A stretch of 64,000 nucleotides of DNA from JAIQGF01 sp051006995. Lineage in GTDB: Bacteria; Acidobacteriota; Terriglobia; Terriglobales; Acidobacteriaceae. Shown in pieces: positions 40,515-49,398 of the stretch (its first letter is position 1; each line of letters opens with the position of its first letter). The DNA is taken from positions 124,001 through 188,000 of the forward strand of contig JBPCSQ010000004.1 of assembly GCA_051006995.1 (NCBI GenBank), read 5' to 3'. Under the pieces are notes generated by a model, which saw only the letters and a list, made by a program, of their open reading frames with translations, had not been told where the DNA came from and made no database searches. A program made the position numbers and the translations under genes.

Positions 40515-41711
40515 CTACGCTGCTTTTCTCTCCGCCCAAGGATCGAGCACGACCTTGATGCAATGCTCTTCCTTCTCGCGGAAAGTCTTGTACGCCTTGG
40601 GGGCATCCTCAAGCCGCAGCCGGTGCGTGATAACGAAGCTGGGATCGATCTCCTTGCGCTCGATCCGCTCCAGCAATGGCTGCATGTATCGCATCATGTG
40701 AGTCTGGCCCATTCGGAAGGTCAGGCCCTTGTTCATGGCGGCGCCGAAGGGAATCTTATCCAGGAAGCCGCCGTACACGCCTGGAATGGAAACCGTGCCA
40801 CCTTTGCGGCATGCCTGGATGACTTCGCGGAGCACAATCGGTCGATCGAATGCGAGGCGCAGCGTCTGCTTGGCATAGTCGTACAGCCCCGCCAGGGTGT
40901 CGGCGTGCGCTTCCATGCCGACGGCATCAATGCAGGCGTCCGGACCGCGCCCACCGGTCAAGTCTTTGAGTGCGTCCACCACGTCTTCGTGAGGCAGTTC
41001 GGTGTAATTGAGCACTTCGGCCCCGCCGTCCACCGCCATCCGCAGGCGTTCCTCGAAGCGATCAATGGCAATGACGCGCTCGGCGCCGAGCAGGAAGGCA
41101 CTGCGGATGGCGAACTGCCCAACCGGCCCGCAGCCCCAGACGGCGATGGTGTCGCCGGGACGAATGTCGCAATTCTCCGCCGCCATGTAGCCGGTCGGGA
41201 AAATGTCGGAGAGGAAGAGCACCTGGTCGTCGGCAAGACTGTCGGGTACTTTGAGGCAGCCGACGTCGGCGTGCGGCACGCGAGCGAACTGCGCCTGGCC
41301 GCCGGCATAGCCGCCCATCATGTGGGTGTAGCCGAACAGGCCCGAAGGCGAGTAGCCCATGACCTCTTCCGCGATCCAGGCGTTGGGGTTGGTGTTGTCG
41401 CACAGCGACCACAAGTGCTGCTGGCAGAAGAAACACTGCCCGCAGGCAATGGTGAAAGGCACCACCACGCGGTCGCCGACCTTGTGCTTGTTTACTTCCG
41501 GCCCGACCTCAACAATTTCGCCCATGAACTCGTGCCCGAGAATGTCACCCTGCTCGAGCGTGGGCATGAAACCGTTGAATAAGTGCAGGTCGGAGCCGCA
41601 GATGGCAGTGCGGGTAACGCGAACCACCACGTCGCGTGGGTTCAGAATGTGCGGATCGGAAACGTCCTCCACGCGAACATCTTCTTTTCCAAACCAACAA
41701 AGCGCTTTCAT
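40515..41711 (-). CDS. Zinc-dependent alcohol dehydrogenase (GroES-like)
   Basis: 398 residues. Catalytic zinc ligands Cys38, His60 and Glu61 (ILGHEFMGE) and structural-zinc cysteines 90, 93, 96 and 104 are present; GCGPVG near 195 binds NAD. The pattern fits the formaldehyde-dehydrogenase-like subgroup of medium-chain dehydrogenases. An SRPBCC-family gene lies just upstream on the same strand, a pairing often seen in this group. The ribosome site GAGGGG precedes the ATG. Substrate not decided. Confidence 0.88.
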   Translation of the reverse strand: MKALCWFGKEDVRVEDVSDPHILNPRDVVVRVTRTAICGSDLHLFNGFMPTLEQGDILGHEFMGEIVEVGPEVNKHKVGDRVVVPFTIACGQCFFCQQHLWSLCDNTNPNAWIAEEVMGYSPSGLFGYTHMMGGYAGGQAQFARVPHADVGCLKVPDSLADDQVLFLSDIFPTGYMAAENCDIRPGDTIAVWGCGPVGQFAIRSAFLLGAERVIAIDRFEERLRMAVDGGAEVLNYTELPHEDVVDALKDLTGGRGPDACIDAVGMEAHADTLAGLYDYAKQTLRLAFDRPIVLREVIQACRKGGTVSIPGVYGGFLDKIPFGAAMNKGLTFRMGQTHMMRYMQPLLERIERKEIDPSFVITHRLRLEDAPKAYKTFREKEEHCIKVVLDPWAERKAA

Positions 41712-41760
41712 AGATTCCCCTCTAGTCCCTAATCGCTAGCCGCTAGGCTTCGGAATTTCC

Positions 41761-42522
41761 TTAGGCGGTGCGCGTGCCGGCGAAGCTGCGGCCGCGCTCT
41801 GCTTTGCCCATCGCCTTGTGCATCATGGATACGACCGTCGAACGCCGTCCCGAAGGCTGCCCCTCGGTGGTGGGAATTTCTCCGGCTTCCATGAGCTGCT
41901 TGAAACGCCGCAGCTCTTCCTTGAGCTGGCGCTCCGGCAATTCGCCGAGCAGCGCCGCCAGGATCCTGCCGACGCCTCCGGCCATTGGCAGGTACTGGAT
42001 GGCCACGGTAACGACGGCGCCTCGATTGCCGGCAGCGCGGCGGAATTGGACTGAGCCCGTCATCTCCAGCGGCGACTCGGGCAGCGATTTCCAGACAATC
42101 CACTCGTTCTGCTTCTCGTCCACAATCTCGGCGTCCCAGGAAAGCTTGGCGCCCATGGGACCGCGGGCCGTCCAGTGCGAACGGTCGCCGCTGCACTGGA
42201 CCGATTCCAAGTGCTGCATGAAGCGCGGCAAGTTGTCGAAGCTGCGCCAAAAACGGAAAACCTCCTCGGGCGATTTGTTAATGGTGAAAGTGGAATTGAC
42301 GCTCACGCGGTGGAGCCGTGGTTGAGGATTGCGGATACCGTTGGCAATGAGAAGGCCGGCGGCAGCCGTCATGCCAACATTGGCGGGAGAACGGTGGTCC
42401 ACCAGCCGCTTTACGCCCCACAGGGCCAGCGCACCTCCGCCGACCAGCGAAGCTACACGCTCGACGGTAAAGGAACGCGATCCGTGGCGGCCGGCGCCGT
42501 TGGAAATTTGTGCAGTGCTCAT
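41761..42522 (-). CDS. SRPBCC-family (polyketide-cyclase-like) protein
   Basis: 253 residues. An N-terminal hydrophobic segment (about 25-65) precedes an SRPBCC/START-like domain (about 72-215: TINKSPEEVFRFWRSFDNLPRFM ... GAVVTVAIQYLPM). Such domains bind hydrophobic ligands; family members are cyclases, lipid carriers or stress proteins. The nearby alcohol dehydrogenase suggests shared metabolism, possibly of aldehydes. GAGGAA precedes the ATG. Exact role unknown. Confidence 0.78.
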   Translation of the reverse strand: MSTAQISNGAGRHGSRSFTVERVASLVGGGALALWGVKRLVDHRSPANVGMTAAAGLLIANGIRNPQPRLHRVSVNSTFTINKSPEEVFRFWRSFDNLPRFMQHLESVQCSGDRSHWTARGPMGAKLSWDAEIVDEKQNEWIVWKSLPESPLEMTGSVQFRRAAGNRGAVVTVAIQYLPMAGGVGRILAALLGELPERQLKEELRRFKQLMEAGEIPTTEGQPSGRRSTVVSMMHKAMGKAERGRSFAGTRTA

Positions 42523-42592
42523 CGGAATGTTCCTCGCATTGGGTTTTCAGGAATGCGATGCGAGGGCGAGAGAGGGAGTTTTGTGGAAATTC

Positions 42593-42726
42593 TTTAGTCT
42601 TCAGTCGTCGGTCTTCAATTGTCCTTCGCCACCGAGACACTGAGTTCACCGAGATACACCGAGGATAAAAATATTCTTAGTGCTGCCTCTGTGCCTCGGT
42701 GGTGAAGCTGAAGACAGAAGACTAAA
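42593..42726. repeat. Nested double inverted repeat
   Basis: Outer arms TTTAGTCTTCAGTC (42593-42606) and AGCTGAAGACAGAAGACTAAA (42706-42726) enclose an inner element (42626-42705) with the word CACCGAGA on one side and CCTCGGTGGTG on the other. Each level has its own word, so one element appears inserted in another. It lies between the SRPBCC gene and the DUF3857/TPR gene, ending at its stop. Confidence 0.82.
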
Positions 42727-45700
42727 TCACTGCGCTCCCGCGAGATCGTCGGCGGGAAGAAGCACGAACTGGCACCCGCCGGTGGCGGCACAGGAGAGAG
42801 TGCCGCGGCGGAGCAGCCGCGTCGGGGTGGCGTCGGGGAATTCGAAATTAAACTTGGCGGTGCGCAGCGCTTCGCCAAATGTCTTCAATTGGTCGCTGCC
42901 GCTGATGAATCGCGTGTCTTCCACCTTGGCGCCCGGTCCTACCACGATGTAAAAGTCCGCCTGCGCCGCTTCGCTCGGTCCGGAGCCGAGAGCCACCGTC
43001 CGCATCGAAGTCAGGTCGGCAGCGGCCTTTTGCACCAGAGCGTCCACCTTCTTCTCGCCCACGAGAGCAGCCAGACGGCCGCGGGTTTCCGGCAACGGCT
43101 TATAGGCCGCCAGGGCCTCGGCATAGGTCTTGATGGCCAGCTCCTTCTTGCCTTCTTTTTCGTAGATCTGGGCGAGGTGATCGCCAACTTCGCCATGCTG
43201 GCCGAGCAGCCACGCCGCGCGGACGTACTGCTCGGCCTGCTCGAACTTGCCGCGCTGGAAATAGACCCAGCCCAGGGTGTCCCACTGGGCGCCGAGGGAG
43301 ATGACCAGCGCCTGCTGCTCGTACTGAGCGCGGTCGGCGGTTAGATTGCGCAGCGCCGCGGCCGTGGAGGCGACTGCCGACTCGGCATATTGCTGCGCGC
43401 GATCCAGGTGGACATTTCTCAGGCTGAGCTGGTAGGCGATGTTGTTCCACACCATGGGCGATGCCGACAAGTTTACAGCATGATCGAATGCTTCCACCGC
43501 CTTGTCGTTTTCGCCGAGTTCGAGCTGCGCCTGCCCCAGGGTGACCCAGACCAGCGGGTCCTGCGGCAGCAGCGAAACGGCCTTCTGCAGTTCGGCCAGC
43601 GCTTCGCGGTTCTTGTGCTGCTCCAGGTAAAGCGTGCCGAGCGCCCGGTGCGAGTACTTGTCGAGCGGGTTGATCTCAATCTGTTTGTGGAAGGCATCCG
43701 CGGCACGGTCGTACTGGCGCTTGTCCCAATAAGCGCGGCCAAGATTGTTGTAGGCAATCTCGTGGTACGGGTTGATCTCGATTTGCTTTTGCAGGGCGGA
43801 AATGGCGTCGTCAATACGGCGGACTGCCAGGTAGGCGGCGCCAAGATCGTTCCAGGCGGACTTGTGCTTAGACTCAAGCTCAACCACACGCTTGAACAGC
43901 TCGATCGCGGCCCGGTAGTTCTGCGCCTGGTAAGCGTTCTGGGCAGCCTCGTAGAGCTCCTCGGTCTTGACGTTGGCGGGCGGTTTGGGGGTGCCCTGTT
44001 GCGAGCTCTCCAGCGCGAGCTGCTGGGCCTCGTCGGCAACCACGGCGCGTCGGAAGGCGGCATAATCGCGCAGGCGTTCGCGCGGCAGTTCGCGCCACCG
44101 AACCGTGATGGCGCGCTCGGCGGTGAACGTATTGCCCTTCCAATCGTACTGCGCCCGGTATTCGGCGTAGTCGCGCTTCATCTCGAAGGGCAGGGGAATG
44201 CGGGCGCTGAAGCTGGCGGGCAACTCCAGTTTCAAGCGCATGGTTTCGGTACCGGGCGCGCCGATCTCGGCCGGTTCGCTGGACGAGCTGTCTTCGCGAT
44301 CCGACAAATCCGGCATGCGCAGCCTGCCCAAGGGAAGGTCAATCTGCGACTTGCGGCTCGACCAGTCGAGAAAATTCGGCACCGCAACGTCGAACTCCAG
44401 GTGATACGGTCCGCGTGTATCGGACGGATCGCCGGCTTTGACGTCGCTCACTTCGCCGCGCAGCCCTTCCAACTGCGCCACCATCTGCGCCAGATCCTTC
44501 CAGCGGGCGCCCGGCACCTGGCGGAAGCCGGATCGCAGCGGCAACTCGCTGTCGCCGCTGGAGGTAATGCTGACATGCGCGCTGAGCTTGCCCAGTTCAC
44601 TCACTTTGCCCGAGATCTCCACCAATTGGGTGTTGAGTACCGGCGCGTCGGCGGGAGTTTCCATTAAGCGTGGCGTGCCGCTAGGCGGAACCACCAGCGC
44701 CTGCTTCTTGCGCAGATTGAAAGTAATCAAGCGGAAGGGAGCGATCTCGGTGGTGGTATCGAGCCATACCTGCTCCTTACCGAGGGGCACCATGCTGATG
44801 ACGTGGTCGAACTGCGAGGGCGAGGGCACATCGGGGTCGATCTTTCGCGCGGAATTGATCAGCACCGAAGAGGCATGCAGCCCGACTGCCTCCAACAATC
44901 CGGCAAGCAGCGTGTGCTTGTCCTTGCAATCACCGTATTGGTTGGCGAGCACATCGGCGGCCGAGTGCGGCTGGTAGCGTCCCACCCCGAACGAGAGGCT
45001 CACGTAGCGGAAATTCTTGGCGACGTAATCGTAAATGGCCTGCAACTTCTCCATGTCGGTGTTGCGGCCCTTGACGATCTCCGCCGCGCGGGCGCGAACT
45101 TCGGGCGAGGGCAGGCGGCGATCGCGTTCCAGGTTGGCGTACCAGCGGCCCAGTTCCTCCCAGGAAGAGAAGGTGGTTAACTGCACGTCAGGCTCGTCGG
45201 CGCGAGCCGAACGGCGCTGCTTCCTGGCCTTCTTGGCGGAATCGTCGTCCTCGCGCTGCTTGTGAGAGCGCGACCAGGTGTAAACGCGGCGGTCTCCCTC
45301 ATCACGGACCTGCGGGTCGTATCCCTCCTTGGTCTTGAGCTTGAGCTTGCGGTGGCGAGGGACGTTGACCTCGAGCTGGTCGTCGAGAATGATGCCGGTC
45401 TCGTAGAAGTTATGCTCCATCCAGAAATGGCCGGCGGCAAGCGGCGTTTGGGTGATGGTGACGATTTGGTATTCCAGCACGTCGCCGGGCCGCAGGCCGG
45501 GCACGGTGATGTGCTTCTGCCGGAAATCGGTGTACACGGGCGCTTCGCGCGCGACGGGAGCGGTCAGGTCCTGCACCGCCGATGGCGGGGCGGTCACGAT
45601 GGAGCCGTCAGCCTTGCGCACCCGCACGTACGGCAATTCCACCGATTCGTTGCCCGAGTTGTAGCCCACCACGAGCTGGCCGAGCTGCTCGACGGCCGCC

Positions 45701-45936
45701 TCGGTTTGCACCCGAATCCGCGCAACGACTTCCTTGCGCCCCGTGCCGTCGTCTTCAAAGCGAAAAGCGGTGCGTTGCGATTCGACGACAAAGGGTTCCT
45801 GGGCGTAGTTGTCGGACTTCACCGCGCTGGGAGCCGAGGGAAGACCCGCGGCGGGAGCTTTTGCGACGGGAGCCTTTTCCTGCGCAAACAGCAGGCTGGA
45901 GCAAAAAAGAACGGTAAGAAGGCGGAGCAGCTTCAT
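42727..45936 (-). CDS. DUF3857/transglutaminase-fold/TPR protein
   Basis: 1069 residues from the ATG at 45936. A signal peptide (1-18) is followed by a DUF3857 domain (about 50-220), a transglutaminase-like core (about 260-400, with NQYGDCKDKHTLLAGLLEAVG containing the reactive Cys), and then a long array of TPR repeats (about 650-950). The combination is common in Acidobacteriota and Bacteroidota and seems to act in the periplasm, but its reaction is unknown. TATAAT ten bases before the ATG suggests an almost leaderless transcript. Confidence 0.82.
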   Translation of the reverse strand: MKLLRLLTVLFCSSLLFAQEKAPVAKAPAAGLPSAPSAVKSDNYAQEPFVVESQRTAFRFEDDGTGRKEVVARIRVQTEAAVEQLGQLVVGYNSGNESVELPYVRVRKADGSIVTAPPSAVQDLTAPVAREAPVYTDFRQKHITVPGLRPGDVLEYQIVTITQTPLAAGHFWMEHNFYETGIILDDQLEVNVPRHRKLKLKTKEGYDPQVRDEGDRRVYTWSRSHKQREDDDSAKKARKQRRSARADEPDVQLTTFSSWEELGRWYANLERDRRLPSPEVRARAAEIVKGRNTDMEKLQAIYDYVAKNFRYVSLSFGVGRYQPHSAADVLANQYGDCKDKHTLLAGLLEAVGLHASSVLINSARKIDPDVPSPSQFDHVISMVPLGKEQVWLDTTTEIAPFRLITFNLRKKQALVVPPSGTPRLMETPADAPVLNTQLVEISGKVSELGKLSAHVSITSSGDSELPLRSGFRQVPGARWKDLAQMVAQLEGLRGEVSDVKAGDPSDTRGPYHLEFDVAVPNFLDWSSRKSQIDLPLGRLRMPDLSDREDSSSSEPAEIGAPGTETMRLKLELPASFSARIPLPFEMKRDYAEYRAQYDWKGNTFTAERAITVRWRELPRERLRDYAAFRRAVVADEAQQLALESSQQGTPKPPANVKTEELYEAAQNAYQAQNYRAAIELFKRVVELESKHKSAWNDLGAAYLAVRRIDDAISALQKQIEINPYHEIAYNNLGRAYWDKRQYDRAADAFHKQIEINPLDKYSHRALGTLYLEQHKNREALAELQKAVSLLPQDPLVWVTLGQAQLELGENDKAVEAFDHAVNLSASPMVWNNIAYQLSLRNVHLDRAQQYAESAVASTAAALRNLTADRAQYEQQALVISLGAQWDTLGWVYFQRGKFEQAEQYVRAAWLLGQHGEVGDHLAQIYEKEGKKELAIKTYAEALAAYKPLPETRGRLAALVGEKKVDALVQKAAADLTSMRTVALGSGPSEAAQADFYIVVGPGAKVEDTRFISGSDQLKTFGEALRTAKFNFEFPDATPTRLLRRGTLSCAATGGCQFVLLPADDLAGAQ

Positions 45937-45962
45937 GGGATACAGCATTATATGAGACAGCC

Positions 45963-46056
45963 CTTAGCCATTAGCTCGGCCAAGGCGATTGGAACGTCAA
46001 AGGCACTTTACAAAACGAAAGAAGCTAACGGCTAAAAGCTAATCGCTAAGAGCTCA
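45963..46056. repeat. Iterated-word inverted repeat (word TTAGC)
   Basis: Left arm CTTAGCCATTAGCTC (45963-45977) and right arm GAAGCTAACGGCTAAAAGCTAATCGCTAAGAGCTC (46021-46055) both iterate TTAGC/GCTAA. It fills the gap between the TPR protein gene and the acyl-CoA synthetase gene. Confidence 0.75.
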
Positions 46057-46065
46057 AATTCCACA

Positions 46066-48846
46066 CTATACGCCGGTGCTCAGGGCGGCGCGCGCGTGCA
46101 CCAGGTCTTCTTCCATGTCCATGCTGAGGTGGAAATTCAGCCGCTTGCAGATGGCGCGCATCTCGCGGTTCACGCCCAGCATGCTGGAAACCACGTACTT
46201 CAGCTTTTCATCGCTCGCGATCTGCATCAGCCGGCTGATGAGCTCGGTCCCCAGCCCCTTGTGCTGGAACTCGTCGCGCACCAGGACGGCTATTTCCGCC
46301 TCTTCCTCACTGCCATGAAGCTTGCTGAGGCGCCCGACAGCGATGAGCTCGGGGCTGCCGTCGTCGCGGGTGCGTTCGGCCACCAGCGCCATCTCGCGGT
46401 TGTAGTCAATGAAGCAGATGCGGGTCAGCCGCTCATGCGCGGTGCGCTGCGTGAGCTTCAACGGCTGGAAATAGCGGAGGTAAACGCTACGGTCGGAGAG
46501 CCGGACGTGAAAGTCGATCATGAGCGGCTCATCTTCGGGACGAATCGGCCGGATGGTAAGCGGAGTGCCGTCTTTCATCGTCCATGGTGCGGCGTACTGC
46601 TCCGGGTAAGAGCGAATGACGGTCCGCGGCAGCGCCTCTTCCGGCGTGGACGCGTCATGCAAAACGACGCGGGCGTCGAGCGCGAGCAGCGAGTTGCCGG
46701 ACGCCATCAGCGGGTTGATGTCCACTTCCTTGATCCATGGCTGCTCGACGATGAGGCGGCTGAAGTTCACCAGCAACGCTTCCAGCGCCGTCATGTCCAC
46801 GGCAGGCAGGCCGCGGAAGCCCTGCAGCGCCTTGTAAATCTTGGTCTGCTCCATCATGCGGCGGGCGAGCGTGGTGTTGAGCGGCGGGAGAGCGAGCGAG
46901 CGGTCTTTCTCGATCTCCACCATCACGCCGCCGCGGCCGAACAGCAGGACGGGACCGAACTGCGGGTCAATGCTGCTGCCCAGGATGAGCTCGTATCCGG
47001 TGCGGCTGATCATGGGCTGCACGGTCACGCCGAGGAAATGTCCTTCACCACGGCGTTCCAGCACGCCGCGCTCGATGATGCGAAACGCGCTGCGAACCGC
47101 GATGGCATCGTTGAGGTTCAGCACCACGCCGCCAACATCGCTCTTGTGGGTAATGGAATGCGAATGCAACTTCAGGACGACCGGATAGCCGATCGCCGCG
47201 GCGTGGGTGACCGCCTCTTCTTCGGTGGCGGCGATGCGCGTATCAACCGTCGGAATGAAGTAAGCCGCGAGCAGCTTCTTGGACTCCGATTCCGACAGCA
47301 GGGTGCGCCCGGCCAGCCGCGCCTCGCGCAGGATCAGTTCGGCCACTTCGCGCTCCGGCGGCTGCTCGGTTGCGCTGCGCAGCACCGGAGTTTCATATAG
47401 CCCGCGCAGGTTGTAGCTGTACTTCCACATGTAGGTGAAAGCGCGCGTGGCGGTGTCAGGGAACTGGAAAGTAGGAATGCCGGCCCGGTTCATGATCTCG
47501 TTGGCGGCTACCACGTCAGCTCCGCCCATAAACGAGGCCAGGATCGGCTTCCCGGTGCTGTGCGCGTAGGGCTTCAGCAACTCGGCGATGCGCGTGGGTT
47601 CCGCCAGCCCCTGCGGAGCGGTGAGCACCAGCACGCCATCGGCGTTGGGATCTTGAATCACTATGTCCAGCGCCTTGGCATAGCGCTCGGCATCGGCATC
47701 GCCAAGAATGTCCACGGGATTGCCGTGGCTCCAGTGCGGCGGCAGAAGCTGGTTCAGCGCTGCCATGGTTTCGGGGGAGATTTCGGCCAGTTCGCCGCCC
47801 TGGGCAGCGAGGCCGTCGGCGGCGATCACTCCCGGACCTCCGGCGTTGGTCAGGATGGTGAGCCGCGGGCCGCGCGGGCGCGGCTGCTTCGACAACACTT
47901 CCGCCATGTAAAAAATATCGGAGATGCCGTTGACGCGCAGCACGCCGCTGCGGCGGAAGGCGGCGTCGAGTACCTCGTCGCTGCCCACCAGGGCGCCGGT
48001 GTGCGACGCGGCGGCTTTGGCTGCCGCTTCGGTCCGCCCGGCCTTGATCACGATAATCGGCTTGTTGAGTGAGACCTCGCGCGCCGCCGACAGGAAGGAT
48101 TTCGCGTCGCCGATCGATTCCATGTAGATGACGATGGACTGGGTACGGGTATCGTCGCCGAGGTAATCAATCAGGTCGCCCCAGCCGATATCGAGCATCG
48201 AGCCCACCGAGACGAACGCGCTGAAGCCGACCAGTTCGCGCAGGCTCCAGTCCAGAATCGCGGTGCACAGCGCCCCGCTCTGGCTGAGAAAAGCAACGTT
48301 TCCCGGGCGGGCAATCTGCTGCGAAAACGTCGCATTCAGGCCGGTCAGGGGATTCATCACGCCGAGGCAATTGGGACCGACCACGCGCAGAGGAGTGCCG
48401 CGAACCCGCTGCAGGATCTGGCGCTCGAGCTCCAGACCTTGCTCGCCGTGCTCCTTGAAGCCGGCGGAAATAATCACCGCCGTCTTCACTCCGGCCTGCA
48501 CGCATTCGGTAACCAGGCCGGGCACGGTCGCCGCCGGCGTGGCAATGACCGCCATGTCCACCGCTTCCGGCACCGAGCCGACGTTGGGATACGCCTTGAT
48601 GCCGAGCACGCTGGCGCGGTCCTTGCTCACTGGAAACACGGTGCCGCCGAAGGGGCTGCTGAGCAGCGCCCACAAGACGCGGCGTCCGATCGAGCCCGGG
48701 CGCTCCGTGGCGCCGATCACCGCTACCGTTTTCGGCCGGAACAGCGCGTCCAGGGGATGGCCCTCGGTGCGCAGCACGTCGTGGGCTTTGTCGGTGGCGC
48801 TGGCTCGGGCAGAAGGTTTCATGGCAGGTCGGGCCACAGGATCCAT
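46066..48846 (-). CDS. ADP-forming acyl-CoA synthetase fused to a GNAT acetyltransferase
   Basis: 926 residues. Residues 30-480 are a CoA-binding/succinyl-CoA-synthetase-like part with PNCLG and the phospho-histidine loop ASHTGALVGSD (His282); 510-730 an ATP-grasp domain; 760-915 a GNAT acetyltransferase (EEEAEIAVLVRDEFQHKGLGTELISRL). The arrangement matches Pat/YfiQ-type protein acetyltransferases, which couple acetyl-CoA sensing to lysine acetylation; many lose synthetase activity. His282 is kept, so activity is possible. The start at 48846 has GGAG eight bases upstream. Confidence 0.88.
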   Translation of the reverse strand: MDPVARPAMKPSARASATDKAHDVLRTEGHPLDALFRPKTVAVIGATERPGSIGRRVLWALLSSPFGGTVFPVSKDRASVLGIKAYPNVGSVPEAVDMAVIATPAATVPGLVTECVQAGVKTAVIISAGFKEHGEQGLELERQILQRVRGTPLRVVGPNCLGVMNPLTGLNATFSQQIARPGNVAFLSQSGALCTAILDWSLRELVGFSAFVSVGSMLDIGWGDLIDYLGDDTRTQSIVIYMESIGDAKSFLSAAREVSLNKPIIVIKAGRTEAAAKAAASHTGALVGSDEVLDAAFRRSGVLRVNGISDIFYMAEVLSKQPRPRGPRLTILTNAGGPGVIAADGLAAQGGELAEISPETMAALNQLLPPHWSHGNPVDILGDADAERYAKALDIVIQDPNADGVLVLTAPQGLAEPTRIAELLKPYAHSTGKPILASFMGGADVVAANEIMNRAGIPTFQFPDTATRAFTYMWKYSYNLRGLYETPVLRSATEQPPEREVAELILREARLAGRTLLSESESKKLLAAYFIPTVDTRIAATEEEAVTHAAAIGYPVVLKLHSHSITHKSDVGGVVLNLNDAIAVRSAFRIIERGVLERRGEGHFLGVTVQPMISRTGYELILGSSIDPQFGPVLLFGRGGVMVEIEKDRSLALPPLNTTLARRMMEQTKIYKALQGFRGLPAVDMTALEALLVNFSRLIVEQPWIKEVDINPLMASGNSLLALDARVVLHDASTPEEALPRTVIRSYPEQYAAPWTMKDGTPLTIRPIRPEDEPLMIDFHVRLSDRSVYLRYFQPLKLTQRTAHERLTRICFIDYNREMALVAERTRDDGSPELIAVGRLSKLHGSEEEAEIAVLVRDEFQHKGLGTELISRLMQIASDEKLKYVVSSMLGVNREMRAICKRLNFHLSMDMEEDLVHARAALSTGV

Positions 48847-49085
48847 GGCGGGCTCTCCGAGAAAAAGATAACTATCGAGTGTACCGCTGGCCGGCTGCCG
48901 GGAGGACGAGCGGGCGTCACATGGGGCTGTGATGAGTGAACCGCATTCGCCCCTCGGATGGCCATTTTCTGCTTGGGAGAAGGGGGCGGGTCGTCTACAA
49001 TGCCGCGCACCCTAAGAAATCTGGACCCGCTGCGAGGTTTATCCAGCACTAGGTCCTTACATTCAGGACAAGGAGAAATTCCGCG

Positions 49086-49313
49086 ATGAAGAAGCTTCTC
49101 ACACTGCTGTTCGCTGCCGCCCTGACGTTCTCGATGACGGCGTTCGCCCAGGGAACCGGCACGGCCAGCACCGACACCAAGGAAACCAAGAAGACCGAGA
49201 AGAAGGAAAAGAAGACGGCCAAGAAGGCTGCCAAGAAGGAAAAGAAGGCCGAAAAGAAGGCCGAAAAGACCGAAAAGAAAGACGAAATGAAGAAAGACGA
49301 CACGAAGAAATAG
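49086..49313 (+). CDS. Secreted lysine-rich small protein (Asr-like architecture)
   Basis: 75 residues. A signal peptide (1-21, ending AFAQ) is followed by 54 residues, over half lysine with glutamate, aspartate and alanine (AKKAAKKEKKAEKKAEK). The layout resembles the acid-shock protein Asr of enterobacteria: tiny, exported, extremely basic. It is alone between intergenic regions, with AAGGAG before the ATG and a hairpin terminator after it. Acid or metal stress response is a guess from composition. Low-complexity frames can arise by chance, but the signal peptide argues for a gene. Confidence 0.65.
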   Translation: MKKLLTLLFAAALTFSMTAFAQGTGTASTDTKETKKTEKKEKKTAKKAAKKEKKAEKKAEKTEKKDEMKKDDTKK

Positions 49314-49347
49314 TCGTCCTCATCCCGCCGTACTCGTTGCCCTGCGG

Positions 49348-49368
49348 CCCCTCGCCGCGGGGTTTTTT
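49348..49368 (+). terminator. Likely intrinsic terminator of the lysine-rich protein gene
   Basis: CCCC (49348-49351) pairs with GGGG (49359-49362), followed by six T residues. The stem is short but the T-run and position fit a terminator. Confidence 0.6.
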
Positions 49369-49398
49369 GTTGCCGTCCGAAGGCCTACAATTTACGTC

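Noticed and set aside
41721..41750. CTAG/CTAATCGCTAG words upstream of the alcohol dehydrogenase
   Set aside because: Short tandem without an opposing arm; part of it is the ribosome site region of the gene, so not counted as an element.
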